In this document: piece after piece, positions 42,570-51,194 of the stretch | Layout of the letters: every line of letters starts with the position of its first letter | Numbering within the stretch: position 1 is the stretch's first letter | DNA from: Flavobacterium ajazii | GTDB taxonomy: Bacteria > Bacteroidota > Bacteroidia > Flavobacteriales > Flavobacteriaceae | NCBI RefSeq assembly: GCF_010614725.1 | Contig: NZ_JAAEHL010000017.1 | Location: forward strand, 41,343-105,342 | Direction of reading: 5' to 3' | Length of the DNA: 64,000 nt | The notes under the pieces: generated by a model | Seen by the model: only the letters and a program-made list of their open reading frames with translations | The model's database searches: none | What the model was told of the DNA's origin: nothing | Made by a program: the position numbers and the translations under genes

Positions 42570-44990
42570 ATGATCTTTTTTAATCTTCGAATGCAGCATT
42601 TTATTTATACAATTTGCTTGTTTTTAATTTCAGTTACAAATGTATTTTCCCAAAACAACGGTAAATTAAAAGGAATCATAACTACGTCTGAAGGTGATCC
42701 TGCTACTGGTGTGAATATCGTGCTTAAAGGCACAAAATATGAAACAATTACAAATGAAGAAGGTGCTTTTGAATTAAACAGAATAAAACCAAATAATTAT
42801 ATTTTACAAATCTCTTTGACCGGTTATGAAACTTTAGAACAAACTGTAAATGTTAGCAGTGGCGAAACAACTTCTCAAAATTTACAATTAAAAGTTTCTA
42901 ATAAACAATTACAGGAAGTAACCATATATAATAACAACAAGGTAAAACTTTTCCCGAAACAAAGCACTTATGTTTCTAAAATGCCTCTGAAAAATATTGA
43001 AAATCCACAAGTATATAACGTAGTTACATCTGATTTATTAAAAGAACAGGCTATAACCAATTTTGAGGATGCTTTAACAAATGTTCCTGGAATTCATAAA
43101 TTATGGGAATCTACAGGTGCTGCCGGTAATGGAGGGTCCTATTATACCTTACGTGGTTTTGAAACACAGGCAAAAATTGTAAATGGATTACCAGGATTGA
43201 CAAACGGTAGCCTGGATCCTGCAAATATTGAACGAATTGAAGTTATAAAAGGACCATCAGGAACTTTATTTGGCAGTAGTCTTGTTTGTTATGGCGGATT
43301 TATAAATACCGTTACCAAAAAACCGTATTCGGGTTTTGGTGCAGAAGTCTCTTATCTTGCCGGAAGTTTCGGTCTTAACAGAGTTACTGCAGATGTAAAT
43401 ACTGCTGTAGATGAATCTGATAATGTTGCTATAAGAGTCAATGCAGCCTTTCAGACTGAAAACAGTTTTCAGGATGCAGGTTTTCGTACTTCTTATTTTT
43501 TGGCCCCTGTCCTATCCTACAAGGTCAACGAAAAATTATCTTTCCTCATTAATACCGAATTTATGCAGGAAGAAAAAACTACACCTACAATTTTATTTTT
43601 GGGAAGAAGCAAACCATTACAATTCAATAATCTTGACGAGTTAAATTATAATACAAAGTTATCTTTTACTATCAATGACTTATCCATAAAAAACCCGAAA
43701 TACAATTTGCAGGCATTGATGAATTATAAAATATCAGATCAATGGACTTCGCAAACAGCATTATCCAGAGGATCTACAAAATCAAAAGGCTACTATTCTT
43801 ATATTAATGATAATCAGAATGGAAATGGTGACTTTGGAATTATTATTACAAAAGAAGACTCTTTCACTACAACTACTGATATTCAGCAAAATTTTGTTGG
43901 TGATTTCAAAATTGGCAACATGCGAAACCGTATTGTGATCGGACTTGATTATTTTCAAAAAAACGTAATGTACGGAGGCACCGGATGGGTAGGAGTTTAT
44001 AATGTTACCCCTCAGGGAGAAGTCAGACAGTATGATGAAAATAATCCAAATTATTTAACGCAGTCATCTGTTGATAAATTACTTTCGACTACAGACACCA
44101 GTAATTATAATTCGAGAAATAGTACCTATAGTGCTTATGCTTCTGACGTAATCAACATTCTTCCTAAATTGATTGCGATGGCAAGTTTACGTATTGACTA
44201 TTTTGATAATGAAGCTGACATTACAAATGACAAGGATGACTATGATCAAACGGCATTATCTCCTAAATTTGGCTTATTATACCAGCCAATTGAAGATAAG
44301 CTGGCCTTATTTGCCAATTATATGAATGGTTTTAAAAACGTTACTCCAGGTAATAGCCCAACTGGAATTCAAAACTTCGAACCGGAGCATGCTAATCAAT
44401 TAGAGTTTGGAATCAAGGCAAATCTTTTAAAAGATAAATTAAATGCAACGATAAGTTATTATGATATCAAAGTAGCTAATTTATTAACTGCTGATCCTTC
44501 TGATGTAACCAGAAGTTTACAAGGCGGTGAAGCTCAAAGCAAAGGTTTTGAATTTGATTTGAATGCTTCTCCGGCAAGAGGATTAAATATTATTGCCGGA
44601 TACAGTTATAATGATAGTAAAGTAACTAAAGGAGATATAGGCAATGTATGGCTGGAAGAAGGCAAAAGACCTATGTGGTCAGGTCCGGAAAATTTAGTAA
44701 ATCTTTGGGCCACCTATAAATTTAATAATGGAATACTAAAAGATTTTGGTTTAGGCTTTGGAGGAAATTATGCCAGCGAAAATGCAGTCGTAAATAGCGA
44801 GATTCTTGGCAAATTTGTATTGCCATCTTATACCGTGATAAATGGATCTGTATTTTATGGCTCAAACAAATTCAGGGCTGCTTTAAACATCAATAATATT
44901 GCAAACAAAGAATATTTTAATGGTGGATGGGCAACTGTAAATCCTCAAAAACCGAGAAATGTTGTGGCGAGTTTTACCTATAAATTCTAA
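42570..44990 (+). CDS. TonB-dependent siderophore receptor 2
   Basis: 806 residues, signal peptide ending TNVFSQ. The N-terminal regulatory domain (GKLKGIITTSEGDPATGVNI) and the plug start (MPLKNIENPQVYNVV) are close to those of receptor 1, indicating paralogy. Plug ERIEVIKGPSGTLFGSSL, then YTLRGFETQAKIVNG; the barrel ends NVVASFTYKF. Likely ligand is a ferric siderophore; specificity is unknown. An alternative start seven codons in (MQHFIYTICL) is possible. The terminator behind it also covers the converging AraC gene. Confidence 0.93.
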   Translation: MIFFNLRMQHFIYTICLFLISVTNVFSQNNGKLKGIITTSEGDPATGVNIVLKGTKYETITNEEGAFELNRIKPNNYILQISLTGYETLEQTVNVSSGETTSQNLQLKVSNKQLQEVTIYNNNKVKLFPKQSTYVSKMPLKNIENPQVYNVVTSDLLKEQAITNFEDALTNVPGIHKLWESTGAAGNGGSYYTLRGFETQAKIVNGLPGLTNGSLDPANIERIEVIKGPSGTLFGSSLVCYGGFINTVTKKPYSGFGAEVSYLAGSFGLNRVTADVNTAVDESDNVAIRVNAAFQTENSFQDAGFRTSYFLAPVLSYKVNEKLSFLINTEFMQEEKTTPTILFLGRSKPLQFNNLDELNYNTKLSFTINDLSIKNPKYNLQALMNYKISDQWTSQTALSRGSTKSKGYYSYINDNQNGNGDFGIIITKEDSFTTTTDIQQNFVGDFKIGNMRNRIVIGLDYFQKNVMYGGTGWVGVYNVTPQGEVRQYDENNPNYLTQSSVDKLLSTTDTSNYNSRNSTYSAYASDVINILPKLIAMASLRIDYFDNEADITNDKDDYDQTALSPKFGLLYQPIEDKLALFANYMNGFKNVTPGNSPTGIQNFEPEHANQLEFGIKANLLKDKLNATISYYDIKVANLLTADPSDVTRSLQGGEAQSKGFEFDLNASPARGLNIIAGYSYNDSKVTKGDIGNVWLEEGKRPMWSGPENLVNLWATYKFNNGILKDFGLGFGGNYASENAVVNSEILGKFVLPSYTVINGSVFYGSNKFRAALNINNIANKEYFNGGWATVNPQKPRNVVASFTYKF

Positions 44991-45002
44991 AAAATGAATA
45001 TC

Positions 45003-45039
45003 TTAAAAGGAACTAACGTAAAAAGTTAGTTCCTTTTAA
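45003..45039. terminator. Bidirectional terminator between receptor 2 and the AraC gene
   Basis: A perfect 15-bp stem, TTAAAAGGAACTAAC (45003-45017) and GTTAGTTCCTTTTAA (45025-45039). The right arm overlaps the TTA that is the AraC stop codon. Confidence 0.85.
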
Positions 45040-46043
45040 TTTTTAAGTTTACTTGGTAAATACCCCAAAGTCTTTTTGAAAGCTACTGTGAAATGGTGGG
45101 GATTTTTGTATCCTAATTCTTCTGATACAATACACACCGGCATTCCTTTTTCTATCAGCTGCTTGGCATATTCCATTCTGACATGAGTTAGATAATTGAA
45201 AACAGTTGTGTTAAAAACCATTTTAAAGTATTTTTTGATTTTAAAATTGTTCAGGCCAACCTGAGCAGCGATACTGGCCAGTGTATGTTTTTCCTTAAAT
45301 TGTGTTTTTAAAATATTTTCCACTTCAAGAATTTTCAAATAATCGCAGGCACTTAATTCAATACTCAGTGGTGTATTTTCTTCCTCGTTGATTATGGTAA
45401 ACAAATACGACAGAATCTCCACCATTTTTGATTCTAAAAAAGCCTTTTTAATCGCTCCTGAATAACTGCATTGCAAAATATCCTCAATTAAAGCATTCAG
45501 TTTGGGCGAAATACTTCTGCTCTTTTCCCACATTACATATTCTGTCTGATTCGCAATGGCTTCAGCCAATAATGGAATTGTTGTTTTTAAATTTGGATAA
45601 AATAACTTGTCCAGATATTCTGCTGTAAATGTAATTTCGAGTGTTCTCCTTCTTTTCGTTTTATAGTTCAAAACACCTTTAATTTTAGGCAAATAAAACA
45701 GGTTGTAATGCCCCTGTGGAATATAAATCCCTCTTTTCTCTGGATTTTCCGGGCAATATTCGTTATCGCCTTCCATTTCAATATGAAGTTTAACAAACGA
45801 AAAATCATGCTCTACTTCTATCGAATACGACTCATTCTCCATTGTTAAATCTCTGGCAACAACATGAATTCCGTTGAGCATAATATCGGTTACGATACCT
45901 TTTATGCCTTTGTTGTCAAAGTTTATTTTTTTCTCGATAAGGTCTTCTTTATTAAACTGAATAGGGTCATTTATTACAACTACTTCCTTTTTAAAAATGT
46001 CACTTCTCATCATTGTTTTCATCACCAAACTGTATTTATGCAT
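45036..46043 (-). CDS. AraC-family regulator, likely of siderophore uptake (PchR-like)
   Basis: 335 residues, cytoplasmic. The first 220 residues are a cupin-like sensor region; the C-terminal 100 are the DNA-binding domain (HTLASIAAQVGLNNFKIKKY, CIVSEELGYKNPHHFTVAFK). The layout resembles PchR-type regulators that respond to a ferric siderophore and activate its receptor, and it is divergent from receptor 3 (174 nt apart), which strengthens the idea. It could also be repressed by iron. The likely start is 46043; later Met codons near the N-terminus are possible. Confidence 0.9.
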   Translation of the reverse strand: MHKYSLVMKTMMRSDIFKKEVVVINDPIQFNKEDLIEKKINFDNKGIKGIVTDIMLNGIHVVARDLTMENESYSIEVEHDFSFVKLHIEMEGDNEYCPENPEKRGIYIPQGHYNLFYLPKIKGVLNYKTKRRRTLEITFTAEYLDKLFYPNLKTTIPLLAEAIANQTEYVMWEKSRSISPKLNALIEDILQCSYSGAIKKAFLESKMVEILSYLFTIINEEENTPLSIELSACDYLKILEVENILKTQFKEKHTLASIAAQVGLNNFKIKKYFKMVFNTTVFNYLTHVRMEYAKQLIEKGMPVCIVSEELGYKNPHHFTVAFKKTLGYLPSKLKN

Positions 46044-46168
46044 TCAAGTAATTAATATTAAAACATCCTTTCAAAATCTTAACTCTTTGATTTTATAGCA
46101 GTTTTCACTTAATCCCTTTTGCGTTTATTTTAATCCTTATTGCGTTAATTATGTTTTTATTAACAAAT

Positions 46169-46210
46169 TACTTTTGCGTAAAATTATCAATTTATAACTA
46201 ATCTAAATAA
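46169..46210 (+). promoter_or_regulatory. Promoter/operator of receptor 3
   Basis: -7 TACTTTTG at 46169-46176 (exact TAnnTTTG) and TCTAAATAA at 46202-46210, just before the ATG. The upstream operator copy seen at receptors 1, 4 and 5 is absent, and the -33 is poor. This would fit dependence on the divergent AraC activator. Confidence 0.6.
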
Positions 46211-46217
46211 GAATACT

Positions 46218-48620
46218 ATGTTTTTTATGAAACCCAGACTGAAAAATTTGTTAACTAAACCCATTTATACAGCATTATTTTTCTGCTTTATAATTACCAA
46301 CATTTACGCTCAGCAGAAAAACGGAAATATACTAGGAACTGTTATTACTTCTGATGACAAGTCCGGAGAGTCAGTAACTGTTCTCATTTCACAATTAAAA
46401 AAATCTGATATTACGGATGAAAACGGTGTTTTCCGTTTCAAAAATATTCCGGAAGGTAATTACGATCTACAGGTTAACGTAAAAGGCTATGAACCAATCA
46501 CCAAAAACGTAACAGTATCTGCAGACCAAACGACCGAAGTTTCAATTCAGCTTAATTCTTCATTAAGAGAATTACAGGAAGTTGTGGTAGTTTCGGGTGC
46601 GAAAAAATTTGCTGAAAAGAAAAGTGAATATGTCGCAAGACTTCCAATCAGCAATCTTGAAAATCCGCAGGTTTATACGGTAGTGCCCAAAGAGCTTTTT
46701 CAGGAACAAATCGCCGTTGATTTTAGAAGTGCGCTTACCACAGCACCCGGATTAAGTAACGTTACCCAAAGTGTAGGTTCCGGAGGAGTTGGACTAAGTT
46801 TAAGAATGCGTGGTTTTAGCGGTGCATCTGCTGCAGGTTCTATCCGTAACGGAATGAGTACTAACTGGGTAACAATGACTGATCCAGCTAATTTAGAAAG
46901 TATCGAAGTTATCAAAGGACCATCTGCTACATTATTTGGTTCTCAGCTAACCACTTATGGAGGTCTTATAAACAGAGTTACCAAAAGACCTTTTGAAACT
47001 ACAAAAGGAGAAGTAAGCTACACTACCGGAAGCTGGGCTTTGAGCCGAACAACTATTGATTTTAATACCGCAGTTAATGAAGATAAAACAATGCTTTTTA
47101 GAGTTAATGCAGCTTTAGACAATCAAAGAAACTGGCAGGATTATGGAAAAAGTAAGACCTTTTTTATAGCACCTTCGTTCACATACATCGCCAGCGACCG
47201 TCTGACTTTTGATGTTGATGTCGAAATGTACAGTGGAAGCCGTAATTCGAGTTACATAGGACTTGGAAATTTCACTCCAACTTCAACAGTAAAAAGTTTT
47301 GACGACATGAATTTTGATTTCAAAATATCATATACAACCGATGACTTGCAGTCTGAAGCTAAAACTACCAACGTTTTTGCCAGAGCAACCTATAAATTAT
47401 CTGAACAATGGACTTCGCAAACTAATCTATCAAGTGCTTTCACCGATAATAAAGCAAACTATTTATTCCTGTTGATCAATAATAATCCGGATGCTGCAGC
47501 TCCACCTCTATTGCAGCGTCGTATAATGAATATTAACAGTACATTCAAAACAACAGAAGTTCAGCAAAACTTCATCGGAAATTTTAATATTGGAAGTATC
47601 AAAAACCGTTTATTACTCGGATTAGATTATACTACAATTGGTACTGTAGATAGCCGTTGGATGATCAATTCATACGATGCCGCTGTCGGAAATCCTTTAA
47701 TCACAATTAATGAAGGACCAGGCTATGACAACTTTATCAATTATGAAAAATACAAACAATTGATTGCCGATCAGACAGAACCGTGGGTAATAAACAACAG
47801 AGATCTAAGAACTACAAGTGCTTATGTGTCGGATGTAATCAATTTTACAGATAAATTAATTGCTATGGCAAGTGTTCGCTATGATCATAATGAAGACAAA
47901 ATTGCTAAACGTAATCAAAACTTTTTTTCACCAAAAATGGGTATTATTTATCAGGTTGTAAAAGATAAAGTTTCTCTTTTCGGTAACTATATGAACGGTT
48001 TTACTAATACAGGATTAGGAGAAACAGGCACGGGAGAGAAAATTGATTTTAAACCTGAAGAGGCAAATCAATTGGAAGGTGGAGTTAAATTAGAATTACT
48101 AGGCGGAAAATTAAACGGGACTTTAAGCTATTATGATATTAAAGTTAAAGATAAACTTCGTTGGGAAGGTTCAAATCAGATTCAGGATGGAACACAAAGC
48201 AGTAAGGGTTTTGAGGCGGATTTAATCGCTAATCCATTTAGAGGTTTCCACGTAATCATGGGATATGGATACAATGAAAGCGAATTTACATCAGGATCTG
48301 CAAAAGGTAAAGTACCTTACGGTGCACCGAAAAATGTGGCTAACCTTTGGATGAGCTATAAATTATTAGATGGAAAAGCAAAAGGTCTTGGATTTGGATT
48401 TGGAGGAAACACACAAAGTGACAGTTTTGCTAATGATACAAATACATTTACTGTAAATGGTTACACTGTAATGGATGCAACTGTTTTTTACGAAAAACCT
48501 AAATTCAGAATCGGTTTAAAAATAAATAACATTGCTAACAAAGAATACTGGACAAACGATTACTGGAGTACTATGATGCCTACAAGACAATTGGTTGCCA
48601 ACTTTACTTTCAAATTTTAA
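46218..48620 (+). CDS. TonB-dependent siderophore receptor 3
   Basis: 800 residues. Signal peptide ends TNIYAQ; regulatory N-domain GNILGTVITSDDKSGESVTV; plug start ARLPISNLENPQVYTVVPKE, plug ESIEVIKGPSATLFGSQLTT, then a barrel ending RQLVANFTFKF. The plug-start motif is shared with receptors 1 and 2, defining one subfamily. It is divergent from the AraC regulator gene and probably activated by it; a PepSY gene and an esterase gene follow on the same strand. An inner start at the fourth residue (MKPRLKN) is possible. Confidence 0.93.
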   Translation: MFFMKPRLKNLLTKPIYTALFFCFIITNIYAQQKNGNILGTVITSDDKSGESVTVLISQLKKSDITDENGVFRFKNIPEGNYDLQVNVKGYEPITKNVTVSADQTTEVSIQLNSSLRELQEVVVVSGAKKFAEKKSEYVARLPISNLENPQVYTVVPKELFQEQIAVDFRSALTTAPGLSNVTQSVGSGGVGLSLRMRGFSGASAAGSIRNGMSTNWVTMTDPANLESIEVIKGPSATLFGSQLTTYGGLINRVTKRPFETTKGEVSYTTGSWALSRTTIDFNTAVNEDKTMLFRVNAALDNQRNWQDYGKSKTFFIAPSFTYIASDRLTFDVDVEMYSGSRNSSYIGLGNFTPTSTVKSFDDMNFDFKISYTTDDLQSEAKTTNVFARATYKLSEQWTSQTNLSSAFTDNKANYLFLLINNNPDAAAPPLLQRRIMNINSTFKTTEVQQNFIGNFNIGSIKNRLLLGLDYTTIGTVDSRWMINSYDAAVGNPLITINEGPGYDNFINYEKYKQLIADQTEPWVINNRDLRTTSAYVSDVINFTDKLIAMASVRYDHNEDKIAKRNQNFFSPKMGIIYQVVKDKVSLFGNYMNGFTNTGLGETGTGEKIDFKPEEANQLEGGVKLELLGGKLNGTLSYYDIKVKDKLRWEGSNQIQDGTQSSKGFEADLIANPFRGFHVIMGYGYNESEFTSGSAKGKVPYGAPKNVANLWMSYKLLDGKAKGLGFGFGGNTQSDSFANDTNTFTVNGYTVMDATVFYEKPKFRIGLKINNIANKEYWTNDYWSTMMPTRQLVANFTFKF

Positions 48621-48652
48621 TTAATAGAGAATTAGTATATTTTTTTTTCCAG

Positions 48653-48689
48653 GCTAACAATGATTTATGTCTTTGTTAGCTTGGTTTTT
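48653..48689 (+). terminator. Terminator after receptor 3
   Basis: GCTAACAA (48653-48660) and TTGTTAGC (48673-48680) pair, then TTGGTTTTT. It may be a partial stop, giving more receptor than downstream transcripts. Confidence 0.7.
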
Positions 48690-48703
48690 ATCATTTTGCA
48701 AAC

Positions 48704-49876
48704 ATGACAAATAATCCAAAAAAATCAATTCAAAATAAAAACTCCATGCAAAAAAACAAATGGAGCAAACTAAACCATTGGCTTCATTTATGGTTAGGGC
48801 TCTCTTCGGGAATTATTGTATTTATTGTATCCCTTACCGGTGTATTATTTATTTTTTGTGATGATATTATAGACGGATTGGCTTATGATTCTTTACACGT
48901 ACAGGAGGTAAAAGAAAAAAAATTAACTCCCGAAGAAATTTTAAAATCTTTTAAGGAACAATTTCCTGACCGGAAAGCAAGTTATTTTATTACCTATCGG
49001 GATCCGGAAAGAACCATTAAACTGGCTTCCTCAACCAAAGAAAGGGATTTACAGTTCTCGTGGATCGATCCTTACACCGGAAAAGTTTTAACTTCCGGCA
49101 AGGCATATGATTTTTTCTACGTCATTGCACATATCCACAGTGGTCACATACCTTTTGGAGATACAGGCAATCTGATTGTAGAAATTTCGGTCTGGATTTT
49201 TTTGATTGAACTGATAACCGGACTTATATTGTGGTGGCCAAAAAAATGGAACAAATCGACCAGAAAACAAAGTTTTAGTATAAAATGGAAAGCGACTTTC
49301 AAAAGACTGAATTATGATTTACACAATGTGCCGGGTTTTTATAATTTATTGCCGGCATTATTAATAACCATTACAGGACTCATCATTGTCAATAAACCAT
49401 TAGGAAATACTACTCAAAAAATATTCGGAGGTACTACAAAAGCATATTCTCAATTGCGTGATATCAAACCCGAATATGACAGTACCAAAACATTTGCTCC
49501 TGTAAGCCCTGTTATTGAAAAATTATTTGCAAAACAAAAAGAAGCCAAACAGGTCAAACTATCAGTTGCTTCAAAAGACAGTATCACAACTTTATATGCT
49601 GCAACTGGGAAAAATATTGGATTAAAAGGTATAGAAAATGGGAAAACTTTTGCCATAAACCGCTACACAGGACAAGAAATGGAAATCCCGGTAAAAATAA
49701 TGAACGGTCTTGAAATTGATGACTGGACTATGAACCTTCATATAGGCTTCTGGGCCGGATGGCTCGGAAAAATACTCACTTTACTTGTAGGCCTGATTTG
49801 TATGTTCCTGCCTGTAACCGGTTTTTTAATTTGGTATGGAAGACGTAATAAAAAGAAAAAAGAACAATTAAATTAA
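48704..49876 (+). CDS. PepSY-associated TM protein (putative siderophore reductase component) 2
   Basis: 390 residues from 48704; the inner ATG at 48746 (MQKNKWSKLNHWLHLW) is nearer the family start. It has membrane helices beginning WLHLWLGLSSGIIVFIVSLT, with PepSY-type stretches WIDPYTGKVLTSGKAY and NRYTGQEMEIPVK, and helix histidines (IAHIHSGHIPFG, DLHNVPGFYNLL, NLHIGFWAG). It is a paralogue of the gene at 40955. Five nt separate it from the esterase gene, so the two are co-transcribed. Confidence 0.88.
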   Translation: MTNNPKKSIQNKNSMQKNKWSKLNHWLHLWLGLSSGIIVFIVSLTGVLFIFCDDIIDGLAYDSLHVQEVKEKKLTPEEILKSFKEQFPDRKASYFITYRDPERTIKLASSTKERDLQFSWIDPYTGKVLTSGKAYDFFYVIAHIHSGHIPFGDTGNLIVEISVWIFLIELITGLILWWPKKWNKSTRKQSFSIKWKATFKRLNYDLHNVPGFYNLLPALLITITGLIIVNKPLGNTTQKIFGGTTKAYSQLRDIKPEYDSTKTFAPVSPVIEKLFAKQKEAKQVKLSVASKDSITTLYAATGKNIGLKGIENGKTFAINRYTGQEMEIPVKIMNGLEIDDWTMNLHIGFWAGWLGKILTLLVGLICMFLPVTGFLIWYGRRNKKKKEQLN

Positions 49877-49881
49877 ACACA

Positions 49882-51018
49882 ATGAAAAAAATCCTCCTGA
49901 TACTTTTTGCCTTGCTTCAATATGCAAATTCCTTCTCTCAGGATAGCATTGTAATTGGCAGTAAACATCGTATTTTTTCTAAAGCATTAAACGAAGAACG
50001 TAACTTCTGGGTCTATCTTCCACCCGATTACAACTCTAAAAAATTTGCACCTGCTAAATATCCTGTGGTTTATTTACTGGATGCCGAAAGTAATTTTCAT
50101 TCGTTTACGGGACTTCAGCAATCGTTGGCAAAAGGACCTTATGCCATGATTCCGCAAATGATTGTGGTCGGAATTACAAACACCAATCGCACGCTCGATC
50201 TGACTCCCACAGAAAGCAACCGTACGGCTTTTTATGATAAAACCAAGAAGTTTTTTAAACAAACAGGCGGGAATAAAAATTTTATAACCTTTTTAGAAAC
50301 AGAATTACGCCCTTATATCAATTCGCATTACAGGACTTCAGACTACAATATTTTAAATGGTCATTCTTTTGGCGGGTTAACTGCAACCAATATTTTGCTT
50401 CATCATACAAAATTGTTTAACTCATATGTTATTATTGACCCGAGTCTTTGGTGGGATGATGAAATTATGATCAAAAAGGCGGACTCTATTTTTAATAAAA
50501 AAGATTTTGAACAAAGAAGTATTTATGTAGCAATGGCCAATAAAATCAGTATTCCGCAAGACACTACCACAGATATGGCAAGAGGCATCCGAAAATTTGA
50601 AAAATTATTGAAAGAAAAGAAACCTAAAAACTTGCGATGGAGTTTTAAATTTTATGAAAATGAAGACCACGGAACAATTCCAATTCCGGCTGAATATGAT
50701 GGCTTGAGGTTTATTTTTAAAGAACATCTGGTTCAGGTAAAAGAAGCAGTGCAAAATCCTGGTCTTGTTGAAGAACAATATAAAAAGCTTTCAAAAGATA
50801 CTGGTTTTATTTTCCTTCCAACAGAAAGTTACCTGGACTGGATGGGTAATTTTTGTCTTCAGAATGATAAAATAAACCAGGCAATTTCATTTTTTAAATT
50901 AACTGAAAAGTATTATCCGTTTAGCAAAAATGTTTATTTGTCATTAGAAGCAGCATATTTAAAGTTGAATAATAAATCACTGGCAGACAAAATGAGGAAA
51001 AAAGCAAATGAGCTTTAA
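49882..51018 (+). CDS. Periplasmic esterase (putative siderophore esterase)
   Basis: 378 residues. Signal peptide ends YANSFSQ. An alpha/beta-hydrolase of the putative esterase (esterase D) family: YPVVYLLDAESNFH, nucleophile Ser in NGHSFGGLTATN (about residue 160), and an ENEDHGTIP segment with the catalytic His (about 260). In enterobacteria IroE/Fes-type enzymes cut trilactone siderophores. Its place right after a PepSY protein and receptor suggests it opens a siderophore ester to release iron; this is inference. The last 90 residues are a helical (TPR-like) extension. Confidence 0.85.
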   Translation: MKKILLILFALLQYANSFSQDSIVIGSKHRIFSKALNEERNFWVYLPPDYNSKKFAPAKYPVVYLLDAESNFHSFTGLQQSLAKGPYAMIPQMIVVGITNTNRTLDLTPTESNRTAFYDKTKKFFKQTGGNKNFITFLETELRPYINSHYRTSDYNILNGHSFGGLTATNILLHHTKLFNSYVIIDPSLWWDDEIMIKKADSIFNKKDFEQRSIYVAMANKISIPQDTTTDMARGIRKFEKLLKEKKPKNLRWSFKFYENEDHGTIPIPAEYDGLRFIFKEHLVQVKEAVQNPGLVEEQYKKLSKDTGFIFLPTESYLDWMGNFCLQNDKINQAISFFKLTEKYYPFSKNVYLSLEAAYLKLNNKSLADKMRKKANEL

Positions 51019-51104
51019 TTTAGCAAAATAATCTTTCAAAATTAAAACTGATCAGGTGTTAATTAATTTGGAAACAGATTAATAATAACTTTATCCATTT
51101 TTAT

Positions 51105-51173
51105 TCTAAATAAAAATTGTTAAACAAATATTAAATTTTACATTTGCACTTTATTTTTATAAAGTCTAAATAA
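51105..51173 (+). promoter_or_regulatory. Promoter/operator of receptor 4
   Basis: TCTAAATAA at 51105-51113, -33 TTG at 51117-51119, -7 TACATTTG at 51139-51146 (spacer 19, identical to receptor 1) and a second TCTAAATAA at 51165-51173. ATG at 51195. Confidence 0.75.
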
Positions 51174-51194
51174 CAAAAGTAAATTTAATCCTAA